From positions 2,666,001 to 2,730,000 of the forward strand of contig JAHYIO010000001.1 of assembly GCA_020543525.1 (NCBI GenBank): a DNA stretch of 64,000 nt, written 5' to 3'. Below the pieces are notes generated by a model. It did not search any database and was not told the origin of the DNA. It saw nothing but the letters and a program-made list of their open reading frames with translations. The translations under genes and the position numbers were made by a program. Source of the DNA: Coriolopsis trogii. Taxonomy: Eukaryota > Basidiomycota > Agaricomycetes > Polyporales > Polyporaceae. Positions 34,399-44,878 of the stretch are shown piece by piece (the first letter of the stretch is position 1; each line of letters begins with the position of its first letter).

Positions 34399-36055
34399 CA
34401 CCCGCGGTGATCCCACCAGTCCTTGCTACCGCCTCGCCTTCTCAATCTCATCGGTTCTCACTGTTGTACATTCATGGGTCGTCGCTTGTCGCATATCCCG
34501 CTCGTTCTTGGTTCATATTTAACGGCTAGCATCGTGCTCTCATCTGCATCTCTCTCCATACGCTTCTGCTCGCGCACCACTCGTCCATCCCGATGTGCTT
34601 ACCCTCTCCCTCTGTAATTTCACGACCATATCCCCTGCCACCCTCGCCCCATTCCCATCCGCGTATGGTTCATCTACCCATCGGCTGGCTCACTCCCCAT
34701 CCCCATCCCCATATCCCATTCCCCCCGCATATATCCGGCTTTGCAGAACCCTCTCTGTTGCGTTCATTCGTCATTCATTGGACCTCGTTGTACGTTCACG
34801 TTCACGACATTTTTACTCGGGACGCCGCACCGCAAGCTCGCTTCGACTGTCATAGAAGACGGACTCCACGCGACCACTGCTGGTGCTTTGGCGCATTCCC
34901 CTCACACACACTCGCTCGCCTTATCTTCTCATCCTCATCCTCATCCTCCCCACCCCCCTGCAGGCTGCCATTTTTTTCTCTTCCTCCATTCAAGCTTTCG
35001 CCGTACATTACAAACCTTCGACGTATTTTTGACGACGCGCGCGCCCGCGGCGGCGCGGGCTTCGGCGTGCTGCCTGCTGCACCCCATCGCATAGCATCGC
35101 ATCGCACACTCTCATTTTGAGCGTGGCCACTTTATCACACATAGACTACATCTCATATGTATTTGTACAGTACTCCGAGGTGGTCTGTTTCGAACACGAA
35201 AAGGACTTAAACATCAACTACAACAGCGTGCGGCTTGGCGTGTGCGTGTGAGCGACCCCGTCTCGGGGAGTCCGGGTAGATGTCAGAAAAGGACTCGCGG
35301 AGAGGGGTTCTAATGGGTGCGCAGCTCTCAGCTGGAACGTTCGAGGGTTGGTCTTGCCGCGGGGGAAGAAGGGCGTGCGGCAAGATGTTCGCAGGCGATC
35401 GCGAGATGGGCGGGTGCGGTCGCTTCACTATCACCGTGCAGCATCCGCACGCCGATGAACATAGTAGTCTGTTTCAATGTGACGACGATCTCAGCGTCGA
35501 CCCAAGAGAGGCATGTCCGGAGAGCAGGAGAAACGCTTGCCAGAAACGACCGATCGCGTCGAGCTGACACACATCTGGACGATCACACCCGGGTCCCGCC
35601 AAGCAGCCGGGAGAAAGACCGAGTGGTGACATTGAGGCGGTGAAAGGCAGCTCATGTCCACCGGATCTAGGAAGAATCTGAACGCTAACTTGGAATGTTG
35701 GGTTGGCCTGGATGCAGCACGGGTATGTACACCAAATTTGTATCCGGGACTCCATGCAACAATGATGGCGGTACACACACACCTGCCACCTGGCGCAGAA
35801 CGCGTTTGCAAGAAGGTGAGCGAGCTTCAGCCTTCGTCGAACTCGGAGGTACAGGCACGCGTTGACTCTTACAGGCCCCAGGATTGTATCAGATGGTCGG
35901 TGTTTCGCACGAGCACAGGACCGGACGAGAGAGAAGATCGGATTCTGAGGCAGACGGTACATTTGTGAGTGAGAGACCGGGAGGCGCGGCTGATTATACG
36001 GGGAGGGACGTCTGGGTCTGGGCCTTTACAGACATGTATACAGAGCCTATGCCAT
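34399..36055. other. Intergenic region, C/T-rich then unremarkable
   Basis: 1.65 kb. 34.5-35.1 kb is pyrimidine-rich with short CATCCC/CCCATC-like repeats, probably 3' UTR of the kinase. 35.2-36.05 kb has overlapping frames on both strands (for example minus 35474-35962) with no domain, signal or splice logic. No supported gene. Confidence 0.45.
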
Positions 36056-36708
36056 CTAATGATGAGGTGCCTGCTCGAAACGAAGACCGCTGACAAGAGA
36101 AGGAGCGTTAATGGAACGGTCAGAGCACGAAAGGAGGACGAGCCGTACCAGTAGCTGTGTACGTGGGAGGAGACGGGAAGAACAGGTAAATTAGCTTCCG
36201 AGTTGCAAAGACATGATTGTAGGAAGGAACGTACCCGCATGCGCGAGGTCCTGGCTTGTCCTGCAGGATGACGGTGAACTCGGCGGAGGATGTCGCAGCA
36301 AGGGAAGCACTCACCAAGTTAATGAAGATCTTGGGGTGTCCAAGCGGGCCTCCTCCTGGAGCGACATGAAGTTGGTATCACCCTACGCGGGAAGTATGTT
36401 GTGGACGTACCTCCATCGCAGACCGCCTTTCTGCCGTGGACGACACGGATGGGCTCCCTGCTAATCATCTCCATCGCACTGGGCGGGTTTGGCTGGAGCT
36501 CCATGATGGTTTGCTCGAACCGGGGGCCAGAGTGGGCCTGGGGACGAGGGGCTTGGCTAGTTGACCATGTCTTGACGTAGTTAGGAGACTGCGGCACGAC
36601 CGTGGACGAGGAAGGAGCTTCGTGAGCAGGAACAGGGGCGGAAGAGGAGGTGGAAGAGAGGCGGGTGAGAGGGCGGGCAAGGCCCTGGAGAGCTCGGCGG
36701 GCGAGCAT
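36056..36708 (-). CDS. NADH:ubiquinone oxidoreductase 13-kDa subunit (NDUFS6-type, mitochondrial complex I)
   Basis: Zinc-binding accessory subunit of the complex I peripheral arm. Start MLARRALQGLARPLTRLSST is a typical basic mitochondrial presequence. The mature part includes PRFEQTIMELQPNPPSAMEM, EPIRVVHGRKAVCDGG, GPLGHPKIFINL and DKPGPRACGYCGLRFEQAPH. Exons are 36411-36708, 36315-36355, 36235-36260, a 6-nt microexon 36149-36154, and 36056-36089. Together they give 134 residues. The C/H/C/C ligands (Cys in AVCDGG, His in GHP, both Cys in ACGYCG) are complete only if the microexon is used. TAG at 36056-36058. Divergent from HSP104, with 348 nt between the two ATGs. Confidence 0.92.
36149..36154 (-). 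other. 6-nt microexon of the NDUFS6-type gene
   Basis: CTACTG lies between acceptor TACACAG (end of an 80-nt intron) and donor GTACGG (start of a 59-nt intron ending CTTGTCAG). Joining GCATGCGG + CTACTG + CGGTCTTCG restores the invariant zinc-binding A-C-G-Y-C-G-L-R-F. Skipping it, or reading through, destroys the motif. Confidence 0.88.
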
Positions 36709-36878
36709 GGCGGTCAACGCAGAGTGAGGCGGGTCCGAATATGGTAAGAAGGGCGGGACGAGGTCGGACGGGAATGACCGAGACTTGGGGCCACGCACAG
36801 ACGCTCGACGCGTGATGTGATTGACGTCATGTGAGTCGTCAGATATGGCATACGACTGGACAGATATGGACAGTACTC

Positions 36879-36886
36879 GAAGCTTC
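36879..36886 (+). promoter_or_regulatory. Heat-shock-element-like inverted unit upstream of HSP104
   Basis: GAAGCTTC (a GAAnnTTC pair), 171-178 nt upstream of the HSP104 ATG and about 60 nt upstream of a TATA-like element. A further weaker TTCGTGA unit lies at about 36913. Two units only, so a minimal HSF1 site at best. Confidence 0.4.
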
Positions 36887-36945
36887 GACCGATGGCTTGT
36901 GCGGTCGAGCTCGTTCGTGACTATTCGACGCCTCCTGTCCAGTCC

Positions 36946-36951
36946 ATATAT
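36946..36951 (+). promoter_or_regulatory. TATA-like element of HSP104
   Basis: ATATAT within TCCATATATCAG, about 106 nt upstream of the ATG at 37057. Typical placement for a stress-inducible fungal gene; positional inference. Confidence 0.4.
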
Positions 36952-37056
36952 CAGCCTCGAATGGCCGCACTCAGCCCCCAACTTTCTAACGACAACCACC
37001 ATCGGATACCCTTTCGTCTTCTCTTCCACCACTAACACTTTTCTCTTCTGTTCGCA

Positions 37057-40000
37057 ATGGCTTCGTCCATGAACTTTACCGACAAGACTCAGGAGTCCAT
37101 CGCGGCAGCGATTCAGCTTGCCAAGGACTATGCAAATGCACAAGGTATGTCTGCTTCGAGCTTGTGCTTTGGCAACCTTCGTATGCTCATAACCGTTTCC
37201 AGTACATCCCGCACATATCGCCTTTGCGCTCCTCAACGAGGGCCAGGGCGGTGAGGGTGGCCTCTCAACCGGGTCAAGTTCTCTCTTCAGCTCGGTTATC
37301 GAGAAGGCTGGAGGTGACTCAGTAAGTGTTCCTGCTGTCCGCAGGTGCTCGTATCAGTACTGACTTCAATCTCAGACAACTGTACGGAGAGGCATTCAGA
37401 AGATCATCGTCCGTCTCCCTACGCAATCACCACCACCAGATGAGATCACCCTCAGTTCGGCCGCTATGAAGGTTCTCCGGGAAGCCGAGTCTCTCCGGAA
37501 GACCATGCACGACTCCTACATCGCTCAAGACCACATCCTTGCCGCACTCATCAAGGATTCCTCCATCTCAGCCGTCCTCAAGGAGGCCGGTCTGACGGAA
37601 AGCGTCGTCAAGACTGCTATCGATCAGATTCGTGGCAATCGTCGCGTCGACAGCAAGAACGCCGAGCAAGGCTTCGACGCGCTGAACAAGTACGCAACCG
37701 ACCTCACTGCTCTCGCTGAGGAAGGCAAACTCGACCCCGTCATTGGTCGTGACAACGAGATTCGTCGCGTCGTCCGCATTCTCTGCAGAAGGTATGTGTG
37801 TGCTCATGCATCCGGCTATCGAGCCGTCCTAACACTCATCTTACAGGACAAAGAACAACCCCGTCCTCGTCGGTGAGCCCGGTGTTGGTAAATCCGCCAT
37901 CGCCGAAGGTCTCGCCCAACGTATCGTCAATCGGGATGTCCCCGCTTCTCTCATTGCGCGCCTCTACTCCCTTGATATGGGTGCACTCATGGCCGGTGCC
38001 AAGTACAAGGGCGAGTACGAGGAGCGTATCAAATCAGTCCTAGACGAAGTCGAGAAGGCTGCAGAGAACGGACCTGGCATCATCCTCTTCATCGACGAAC
38101 TCCACTTGATCATGGCCGGTCAGGGCAGCAGCGGCGGTGGCATGGATGCTGCAAACCTCTTCAAGCCTCTACTCGCTCGTGGCAAGCTTCGTTGTATCGG
38201 CGCGACAACACTTTCCGAGTTCCGGCAGTACATCGAGAAGGACCCCGCTCTCGAACGTCGGTTCGCTCAGGTACTCGTCAATGAGCCCACTGTGCCCGAA
38301 ACCATTTCTATCCTTCGTGGTATCCGGGAGAAGTACGAGGTCCATCATGGTGTCCGTATCCACGATGGCGCTCTCATCGCCGCTGCCCAACTTGCTCATC
38401 GTTACCTCACGTCGAGACGTCTCCCTGATTCCGCCATTGATTTGGTCGATGAGGCTTGCGCAAGGTAAGTTCCTGTTGAAACCGTCAGAGGATCGGCCAG
38501 GTCACTAATAGACTCTTCTCGCAGTGCTCGCGTAACTCGTGAGACCGCTCCAGAAGCGATCGACCAACTTCAGCGTCGCAAGCTTGAACTCGAAGTCGAG
38601 ATTCACGCACTTGAACGTGAGAAGGACGAAGCTTCGAAGGAGCGTCTCGCTATCGCTCGCAAAGCCATTGCCGACGTCGACGACCAGCTACAGCCCCTTC
38701 AAGCCGCGTACGAAGCCGAGAAACAGCGTAGCGAGGAAATCAACGCTGTTCGTCGGCGCATCGATGAAGTCAAGGCCAAGGCTGACGAAGCTGAACGGCG
38801 GTACGACCTCGCAACGGCCTCTGACCTCAGGTACTACGCTCTGCCCGACCTTCAGAACCGGCTCGCACAACTCGAGGCGAAGAAGGCTGAGGAGGACGCG
38901 GCTCGCGGTAGCGGCTCTGACACCGTCACTCCGGAGCAGATCGCCGAGATTGTGGCGCGCTGGACGAATATCCCCGTCACACGCCTCATGAGCACTGAGA
39001 AGGAGAAGCTACTTCGTATGGAGCGGATCCTTGCCGACAGCGTCGTTGGCCAACCTGAAGCGGTTAAGGCGGTTGCGAACGCAATTCGTCTGAGTCGCTC
39101 TGGTTTGCGGAACGAGAACAGGCCGATCGCAAGCTTCCTCTTCGCCGGTCCGTCTGGAACTGGTAAGACGTTGATGAGTAAGACGGTGAGTATGAAATGA
39201 CTGCTTGTTCTGATTGAGGGGTTGCTGACTCTTGCCTCTGTAGCTCGCGACGATCCTCTTCGACTCTCCCGACGCGATGATCCGTATCGACGGATCAGAG
39301 TACTCCGAGAAGCACTCGATTGCTCGTCTCATCGGTGCACCTCCGGGCTACGTCGGTCACGAGCAAGGTGGCCAGCTCACGGAGTACATCCGTCGGAAGC
39401 CGTATTCGATCATCCTCATTGACGAGATCGAGAAGGCTTCGAAGGAGTTCTACCAGCTCTTCCTCCAAGTCCTCGATGACGGCCGGTTGACTGATGGACA
39501 GGGCCGCCAAGTTGACTTCCGCAACACGGTCATCATCATGACGAGCAACCTTGGCGCGGTATTCCTCAACGAGATGGGCGAAGGTCCTGTCAAGCCCGCA
39601 ACGAGAGAGCTCGTCATGGGCGCCATCCGCAACCACTTCCCGCCCGAGTTCATAAACCGTGTGGACGAGATTGTCATTTTCGTAAGTGCATTGTCGCTTC
39701 GTATCTCCTTTCGAACTGCTTGCTGACTTGTGTGATTCACAGCGTACGCTCTCACGTGCGAACGTACTCAAGATCGTCGACCTCCGCCTCAAGGAGGTTC
39801 AGGACCGTATCGCCGACAGGAAGATGAAGCTCGAAGTGGACGATGCGGCGAAGAACTACCTCTGCTCGATCGGGTACTCCCCTGCATACGGCGCGCGGCC
39901 GCTCAACCGTGCGATCCAGCAGGAGCTACTCAACCCGCTTTCGATCATGATCCTCTCGGAACGCGTCCGCGACGGCGAGCCTGTCCGCGTCACATTCGAC

Positions 40001-40105
40001 GGGCCGCACAACCGTCTGCTCATCGTTCCGAACCACGAGGGTACGGGCGAGAGCATGGACGTCGACTTGGCCGACGAGGACATCGAGATCGAAGAGATGG
40101 ATTGA
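37057..40105 (+). CDS. HSP104: Protein disaggregase HSP104 (ClpB/HSP100 family)
   Basis: Hexameric AAA+ disaggregase that pulls proteins out of aggregates with Hsp70/Hsp40, in cytosol and nucleus. ATG at 37057 ([20 protein letters not shown]). The Clp N-domain is followed by NBD1: Walker [11 protein letters not shown], Walker B ILFIDELH, pore-loop [15 protein letters not shown] long coiled-coil middle domain ([20 protein letters not shown] to [13 protein letters not shown]) comes next. NBD2 has Walker [11 protein letters not shown], pore [13 protein letters not shown], Walker [11 protein letters not shown] and sensor TSNLGA. It then ends [20 protein letters not shown] and an acidic tail EDIEIEEMD. 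Fungal cytosolic HSP104 ends in a similar acidic motif that docks TPR co-chaperones, and there is no mitochondrial presequence, so this is HSP104 rather than HSP78. About seven exons; about 900 residues. Confidence 0.96.
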
Positions 40106-40348
40106 AGCGATGTAGAGCGCGGGGCGGCATCTGGGACTGTGTATTTGTAGATGGACTCCGACGATCTAACGTAAAGCAGCATTCATCATAGCAACTTGTA
40201 TTTGTAGATAGCATTCACCCAGAGCACTGTATAGTACGTCGCATAATTCAATTGTACTCGCTCGTTCTCAACATGGTGATAGAGATGCTCGAGATCGACG
40301 ACCCATGCAAAGCTCGCTCGAGCTCGATGATAATCGAAAGTCTCGAGA
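40106..40348. terminator. Shared 3' region of convergent HSP104 and the minus-strand unknown gene
   Basis: 243 nt between the two stop codons, so the transcripts' 3' ends must lie close together or overlap here. No specific poly(A) signal is assigned. Confidence 0.3.
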
Positions 40349-42365
40349 TCACTTGTCTTCTTCCTTAACCTTCGTTTTCGGCCGTCGATTGTCTTCTTTG
40401 ACGATACGCAAGCAATTAGAACGCGGATGGTGCGGATCTCTCCAACAGGCTTTCCACTGCGAGGTCTCAACATCAGATCTGTACTGGGATAAGATCGCAA
40501 GATCGACATGTACGGTCGGACTTACCTGCCCGTTAACCTCCTTGAACTCAATACCCCATTCGTGTAGATGCTCTTCATAGTGCTTGTCCACCATGTAGGC
40601 AAACGCCTCACGCACCCAGACGTCCCCGATTGACCACCGCTTGGATCGCAGCCGTCGTTTCTCCTCGACAGAGACATGGGGCGTGTCGAGGTTCTCGTCC
40701 GTCAAGTTGAGCAGGTCAATCCCGTAGCGGCAACGCGGGACCGCGCAAACCCATTTCATCGAGTGCGTCAGCCGGGGCGGGTGGAAGAACGCGGGTGGAA
40801 GGAGGGCGAGGAGGTCCGGGTCGGGGGGCGTCGGGGGGCGCTCGGGCAGGTCGTCCGAGTCGGAGGAGAGCTCGCTGTCGGACGAGACGGGCGAGAAGTC
40901 GCGGTCGTAGGTGCGCAGGCGAGTGAGGTCTTGCTCGGCGTCGCTCGAGTCTTCGTCTGCGCTGTGAGGTGGGTGGGTGAACCGCGATGGGACGAACTGT
41001 TCGGGGTGTGGTATATTTCTCTGCCTCTGTGGGAATGCGTGAGCGGAAAGTGAGTACTTGTGTGGTGCGTTGAAGTTGTGAGAGAGAGGTGACCTGTTTC
41101 TTGGCGGGTTTGGGATGGGGTAGAGGGAGCCCGTCGATGTCCATGGCATCATCAAGCAAGACGCTTGCATTATTACCCCTCGGTCGTGGACCGCTTTCCC
41201 TAGCTGGATGTTGCAATCGATTCACTTTGTGCAGCCATCGTTTCCAGACAGTGACATCGAAGAGTTGGTGACGAGGCGTAATCTGGCCGATCAGCCACTC
41301 CGCGTGCTCCCAGATCCGGTACCGGATCTCTGCGCGGGAGACATGGCGAAGAGTGTGCTTGCGGCGAGCCTTCATACGGCCGCTGGTACCCGATTCGATG
41401 TCAGAGTCGGAGGAGTCGTAGATTGGGCGGTGTTGGCGCGCCGAGGCAGAGTAGGCCATGTGCTTCATGTAGAGATTCACGAACCATTCTGGCGTACGTT
41501 TCTCGACAGGGGTTGTGTTGGCCTCATGTATGTTCGAATCTGCATCTATTTGCAGGAGAGTTTTGATGATGTAGTGTAGTCGGTAACGCGAGATGAACTG
41601 ACAAGTATGCTTCACGTCAGTGTCGGCAACGGCAGTGCATGTCCGAGGCGTACAAGGCGACTGAGCTCATATGAGCAGATATCCATGGACGCAACCTTGT
41701 ATCGCCGACGACTGTATGATGGGGTTCAGCCATGTAGGTGTGAAGACTGAAAGAGGGCTGACTGTGCCGCCGAGTGTATCTCTAGACCGTCTGGGGTTGT
41801 GTATGCTGTCACGGAGTTTCAGGCCGTATGCACGCCCATGAATTAGGAATGTTGTCTTACAGCTCAGATAAGTCGATGTCATGTTCTTCTTCGCTATGAT
41901 TGTGACTTTGATTCTGGGCTGTGCGCTTTCGAAGCCCAGAGATGGTGCATACAACGTCTCCAGAGTAAGGTTGTTGACTCCGAGGCGATGTTTGTTCGAG
42001 CGACTCCGAGACTCCCGGTCCCGCAATTCTTTATTGATGGCATGTTTCGCTGGGTCAGTAAGCCATGACAGTGACTTGATCGTCAGCGTGCCCAGAAAGC
42101 GGACATTGTCCACTTGCTCTTGTCTGCACTCGGGCATGCTGGGCTCGCACTCCGTTAGCCTGCCATATCATCTATGAGAACGCTACGCAGAGGCTGGGGA
42201 CACGGCTTGTACTATATACCCTGTCTTTTGTCCACGGAATTCGAATATGACAGCATCGAGTGCCAGTGGGTTGTTGGACGTAGTGTGCAGCCGCGAAGAG
42301 TTTATGAGCACATGTTCTTCCAGGTAAGGTCCAAAGGGCTCATTGACGAGCTCGGTAAGAGACAT
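40349..42365 (-). CDS. Conserved basidiomycete protein with C-terminal Cys/His pair, unknown function
   Basis: Function not recognised. The strong part is 41.6-40.35 kb: RYRLHYIIKTLLQIDADSN, KRTPEWFVNLYMKHMAYS, ISYRIWEHAEWLIGQI-like helices, then PARESGPRPRGNNAS and a MDIDGLPLPHPKP linker. An acidic Ser/Asp-rich stretch follows. The C-terminal domain contains WVCAVPRCRYGIDLLNLTDE, WSIGDVWVREAFAYMVD and KHYEEHLHEWGIEF. C-x4-C and H-x3-H could bind one zinc ion. The end is basic (KEDNRRPKTKVKEEDK; TGA 40349-40351). Upstream exons that I infer: about 42030-41877 (VSESLEQTSPRSQQPYSGDV ... SEEEHDIDLSEL, donor GTAAGA), a short exon near 41705 giving RRRYK, and a first exon from ATG 42365 (MSLTELVNEPFGPYLEEHVL). 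Linkage of the first exon is the least certain part. Confidence 0.62.
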
Positions 42366-42540
42366 CGTGATTAGATGTGGCTGAGAATGGAGCTGCCAGC
42401 ACAGTCACTGCGGTAGGTGCGGTCGGTAGCCACGTGTTTGTCCCAGAAAGGGAAGACATCGGAGCGGTGCTTGAGTCTTGAAGACAGGCGCTGGCGGTCA
42501 ACGGACGCAGTGACGGTCTCCCACCACGCTCTCTTCTCCA

Positions 42541-44878
42541 TGGCGGTTGACTCAGGCGGCCCCAGCATCTCCATCCCTGTCGGCATCACTATCGGTCTCC
42601 TTGCGTCCTTCGTTCAATCTCTAGGCCTCACCATCCAACGCAAGAGCCATGTATTGAATCAATCACTCCCGGAGGAGCAGCAGAAGGTCGAACACCGCCG
42701 GCCGTACGTCCCCCATCTCACCTTCGTTTCCGCTGCTTACACGTCTATAGTCTTTGGATCCTTGGCTTTGGTATGTTTACATATCTCCGTCACGTTGCGC
42801 ACCCTCATCATCACCGTTCATAGCCATATTCATCTCTTCCAACCTGTTTGGATCCGTCTTCCAAATCGCCTCCCTTCCCGTCGTCATTCTTGCCCCCCTC
42901 GGCGCCGTCTCTCTCCTATGGAACGCGTTCTTTGCGAGACTGCTCCTAGGGGATGTCTTCTCACCGTGGATGGTCCTTGGAACTCTCCTCATTGCTGGCG
43001 GCGCTGTGCTCATCGCAGTATTCGGCATTGTACCTGAACCCACACATTCCCTTGAAGATCTCCTCCGCCTTTTCAACCGTCCCGCCTTCGTGGCATATTT
43101 CTCACTCCTTGGAGTCGTAGTGCTTGCCTGGCTTGTCACGGTAAGCCGATATGGTATTCCATGGTCATGCATGGCTCGCTCAATTACGTACTAGACGCAT
43201 GTGGTGGAATACTCATACGTCCGCCGTTACAAGCCCGCGGACATTAGCCCGCCACTGTCACCACTCCTCGTCCCCAATGCCGCACCTTCTATGCTGACCA
43301 CGGCCACCACTGCGAATCACGCCGTTGATCCAACGTCTCCGACCGAACGGACTCCTCTCATCGACCGGAAACCTCACCCGCGCTCCAAGTCCCCCTCTCC
43401 ATCGTCTTCCATGCGTTCCATGATCACGAGCCCGCTCTCATACTCTGCTCGGTCCCCGCGCACCCCCATATTTCTCGCTTCTTCGTATGCATCTATTTCT
43501 GGCATCCTCTCTGGCATGTGCTTGCTATTCGCCAAGAGCGGCGTCGAGCTGCTATTGCTCACCTTTGGTGGGGACAACCAGTTCTGGAGATGGCAGGCCT
43601 GGATTCTTGTCCTTGGCTTGGTCGTATTCGCGCTACTGCAGCTGTGGTACATGCACAAGAGCCTTGTGCTCGCTGACCCCACTCTTGTCTGTCCATGTGA
43701 GTACATGCATTCGAATATACTTCGTGCAGCCCATTCAGTCTTCCACAGTGGCATTCTGCTTCTACAATCTATCATCCATCGTGAACGGCCTTGTATACTT
43801 TGACCAGTTCTCGTTGCTGTCCACAACCCATCTCCTTTTGGTGCTGCTCGGTATCGCCATTCTCCTGGCGGGAGTGTGGGTGGTAAGCTTCCCTCCCGAG
43901 GGCGGTCCCGGTGTCGACGTCGGTGCCTGGAACGAAGGCGAGTCCGCTACCGAATTGTTAGTCACAGGGGAGGACAGCGATCTTGAGGCCCAAGACGACA
44001 TCTATGAGGATGAGCCCCTTCCTACAAATGCTCAAGCACGTTCCGAATCAGCACGCGGCCGCGGTCAGACACAAGCTGGCTTGGGCTTGCACGTCATCAC
44101 TGAACCACCAACCCCGATCGCAGCCCCGCAGCTCTCACCGAGACCTCCGCCCAGTCCTACACACACCCGAGCACTCAATCCTTCGTCGCGTACGCACGGC
44201 CGGCAGCAGACAGACTCCGCCTTGCTCTCATCCCCACCGCGGCGATCCCGGTCATCATATACGGCGAGTATCACAGCGGACCGCACAGTATCCTCCACCG
44301 ACGCGCAGTCGGGAGTGCCGTCCGGTCGGAAACGCAGGCGTACAATCGACCCAGGGTCGTCGCTCAGCCCACCGCCCTTCCCGCACCCGTTGTCCCCGAC
44401 GCCGTCGGCGCTTGGCGGGTTCTCGATCGGGTTGTCACCCATCAGCCCGGGTTTCTCCATCGTGCCACGCGAACGGCGGCGGCGGCAGACAGGCGGGGTC
44501 TCGACGCTGAGCAACAGTGTCCATGGGCCTCTGAGTCCCAGCGCGAGCAGCGCAAGCGGCGGTGTAGAGGGACCGGGGGCCGATGGTCGTAGCAGCGAAC
44601 GCGAGGCTGGCCTCGCCGTGCGTCTGCCTCAGGCCTGGAGGATGCGCAGAGTCGTCAGCGAGGGTGATGCGGATGCTGGGGGGATGAGTGGGCGACGAGC
44701 GGCTGGGGCAGCAGCAGCGGCTGGGGCGCGAACGTATGAAGGGCTGCCGTATGGGACTGACATGGAGCGGAGTGTAGGAGAGACGGAGGACTCGCAGGCG
44801 GGTCAGGCTCAGAGCAAGCACGCGAAAGGTCGGTGGAAGTGGTTGCGGACCGTGCTTCGCCAGGGCGCAGCACAGTGA
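42541..44878 (+). CDS. NIPA-type magnesium transporter (DMT superfamily) with long disordered tail
   Basis: Multi-span membrane protein related to NIPA1-4 Mg2+ transporters. ATG at 42541 (MAVDSGGPSISIPVGITIGL). Spans include IPVGITIGLLASFVQSLGLT, LWILGF...AIFISSNLFGSV, SLPVVILAPLGAVSLLWNAF, MVLGTLLIAGGAVLIAVFGI, AFVAYFSLLGVVVLAWLVT and SYASISGILSGMCLLFAKSG. AWILVLGLVVFALLQLWYMH, VAFCFYNLSSIVNGLVYFDQ and HLLLVLLGIAILLAGVWVVS follow. That is the usual nine-helix layout, with a long cytosolic insert (43.2-43.5 kb) of Ser/Pro/Thr-rich sequence. After the last span comes a tail of about 330 residues, rich in Ser, Pro, Gly and Arg and probably disordered, with no domain. It is much longer than animal NIPA tails. 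Stop TGA 44876-44878. Divergent from the preceding unknown gene across only 175 nt. Upstream in-frame codons exist, but the ATG directly before the first span is most natural. Confidence 0.85.

Noticed and set aside
34593..35120. Plus-strand His/Pro/Ser-rich frames of 86-175 codons
   Set aside because: Composition bias of pyrimidine-rich 3' UTR-like DNA (repeated CCCATC); all three frames are open and none has domains.
35474..35962. Minus-strand 162-codon frame
   Set aside because: Cys/Arg-rich with no domain and overlapped by frames on the other strand; no convincing start context or conserved motif.
40676..41579. Plus-strand 125- and 123-codon frames
   Set aside because: Antisense of conserved exons of the minus-strand unknown gene; Gly/Val/Arg-rich shadow composition.
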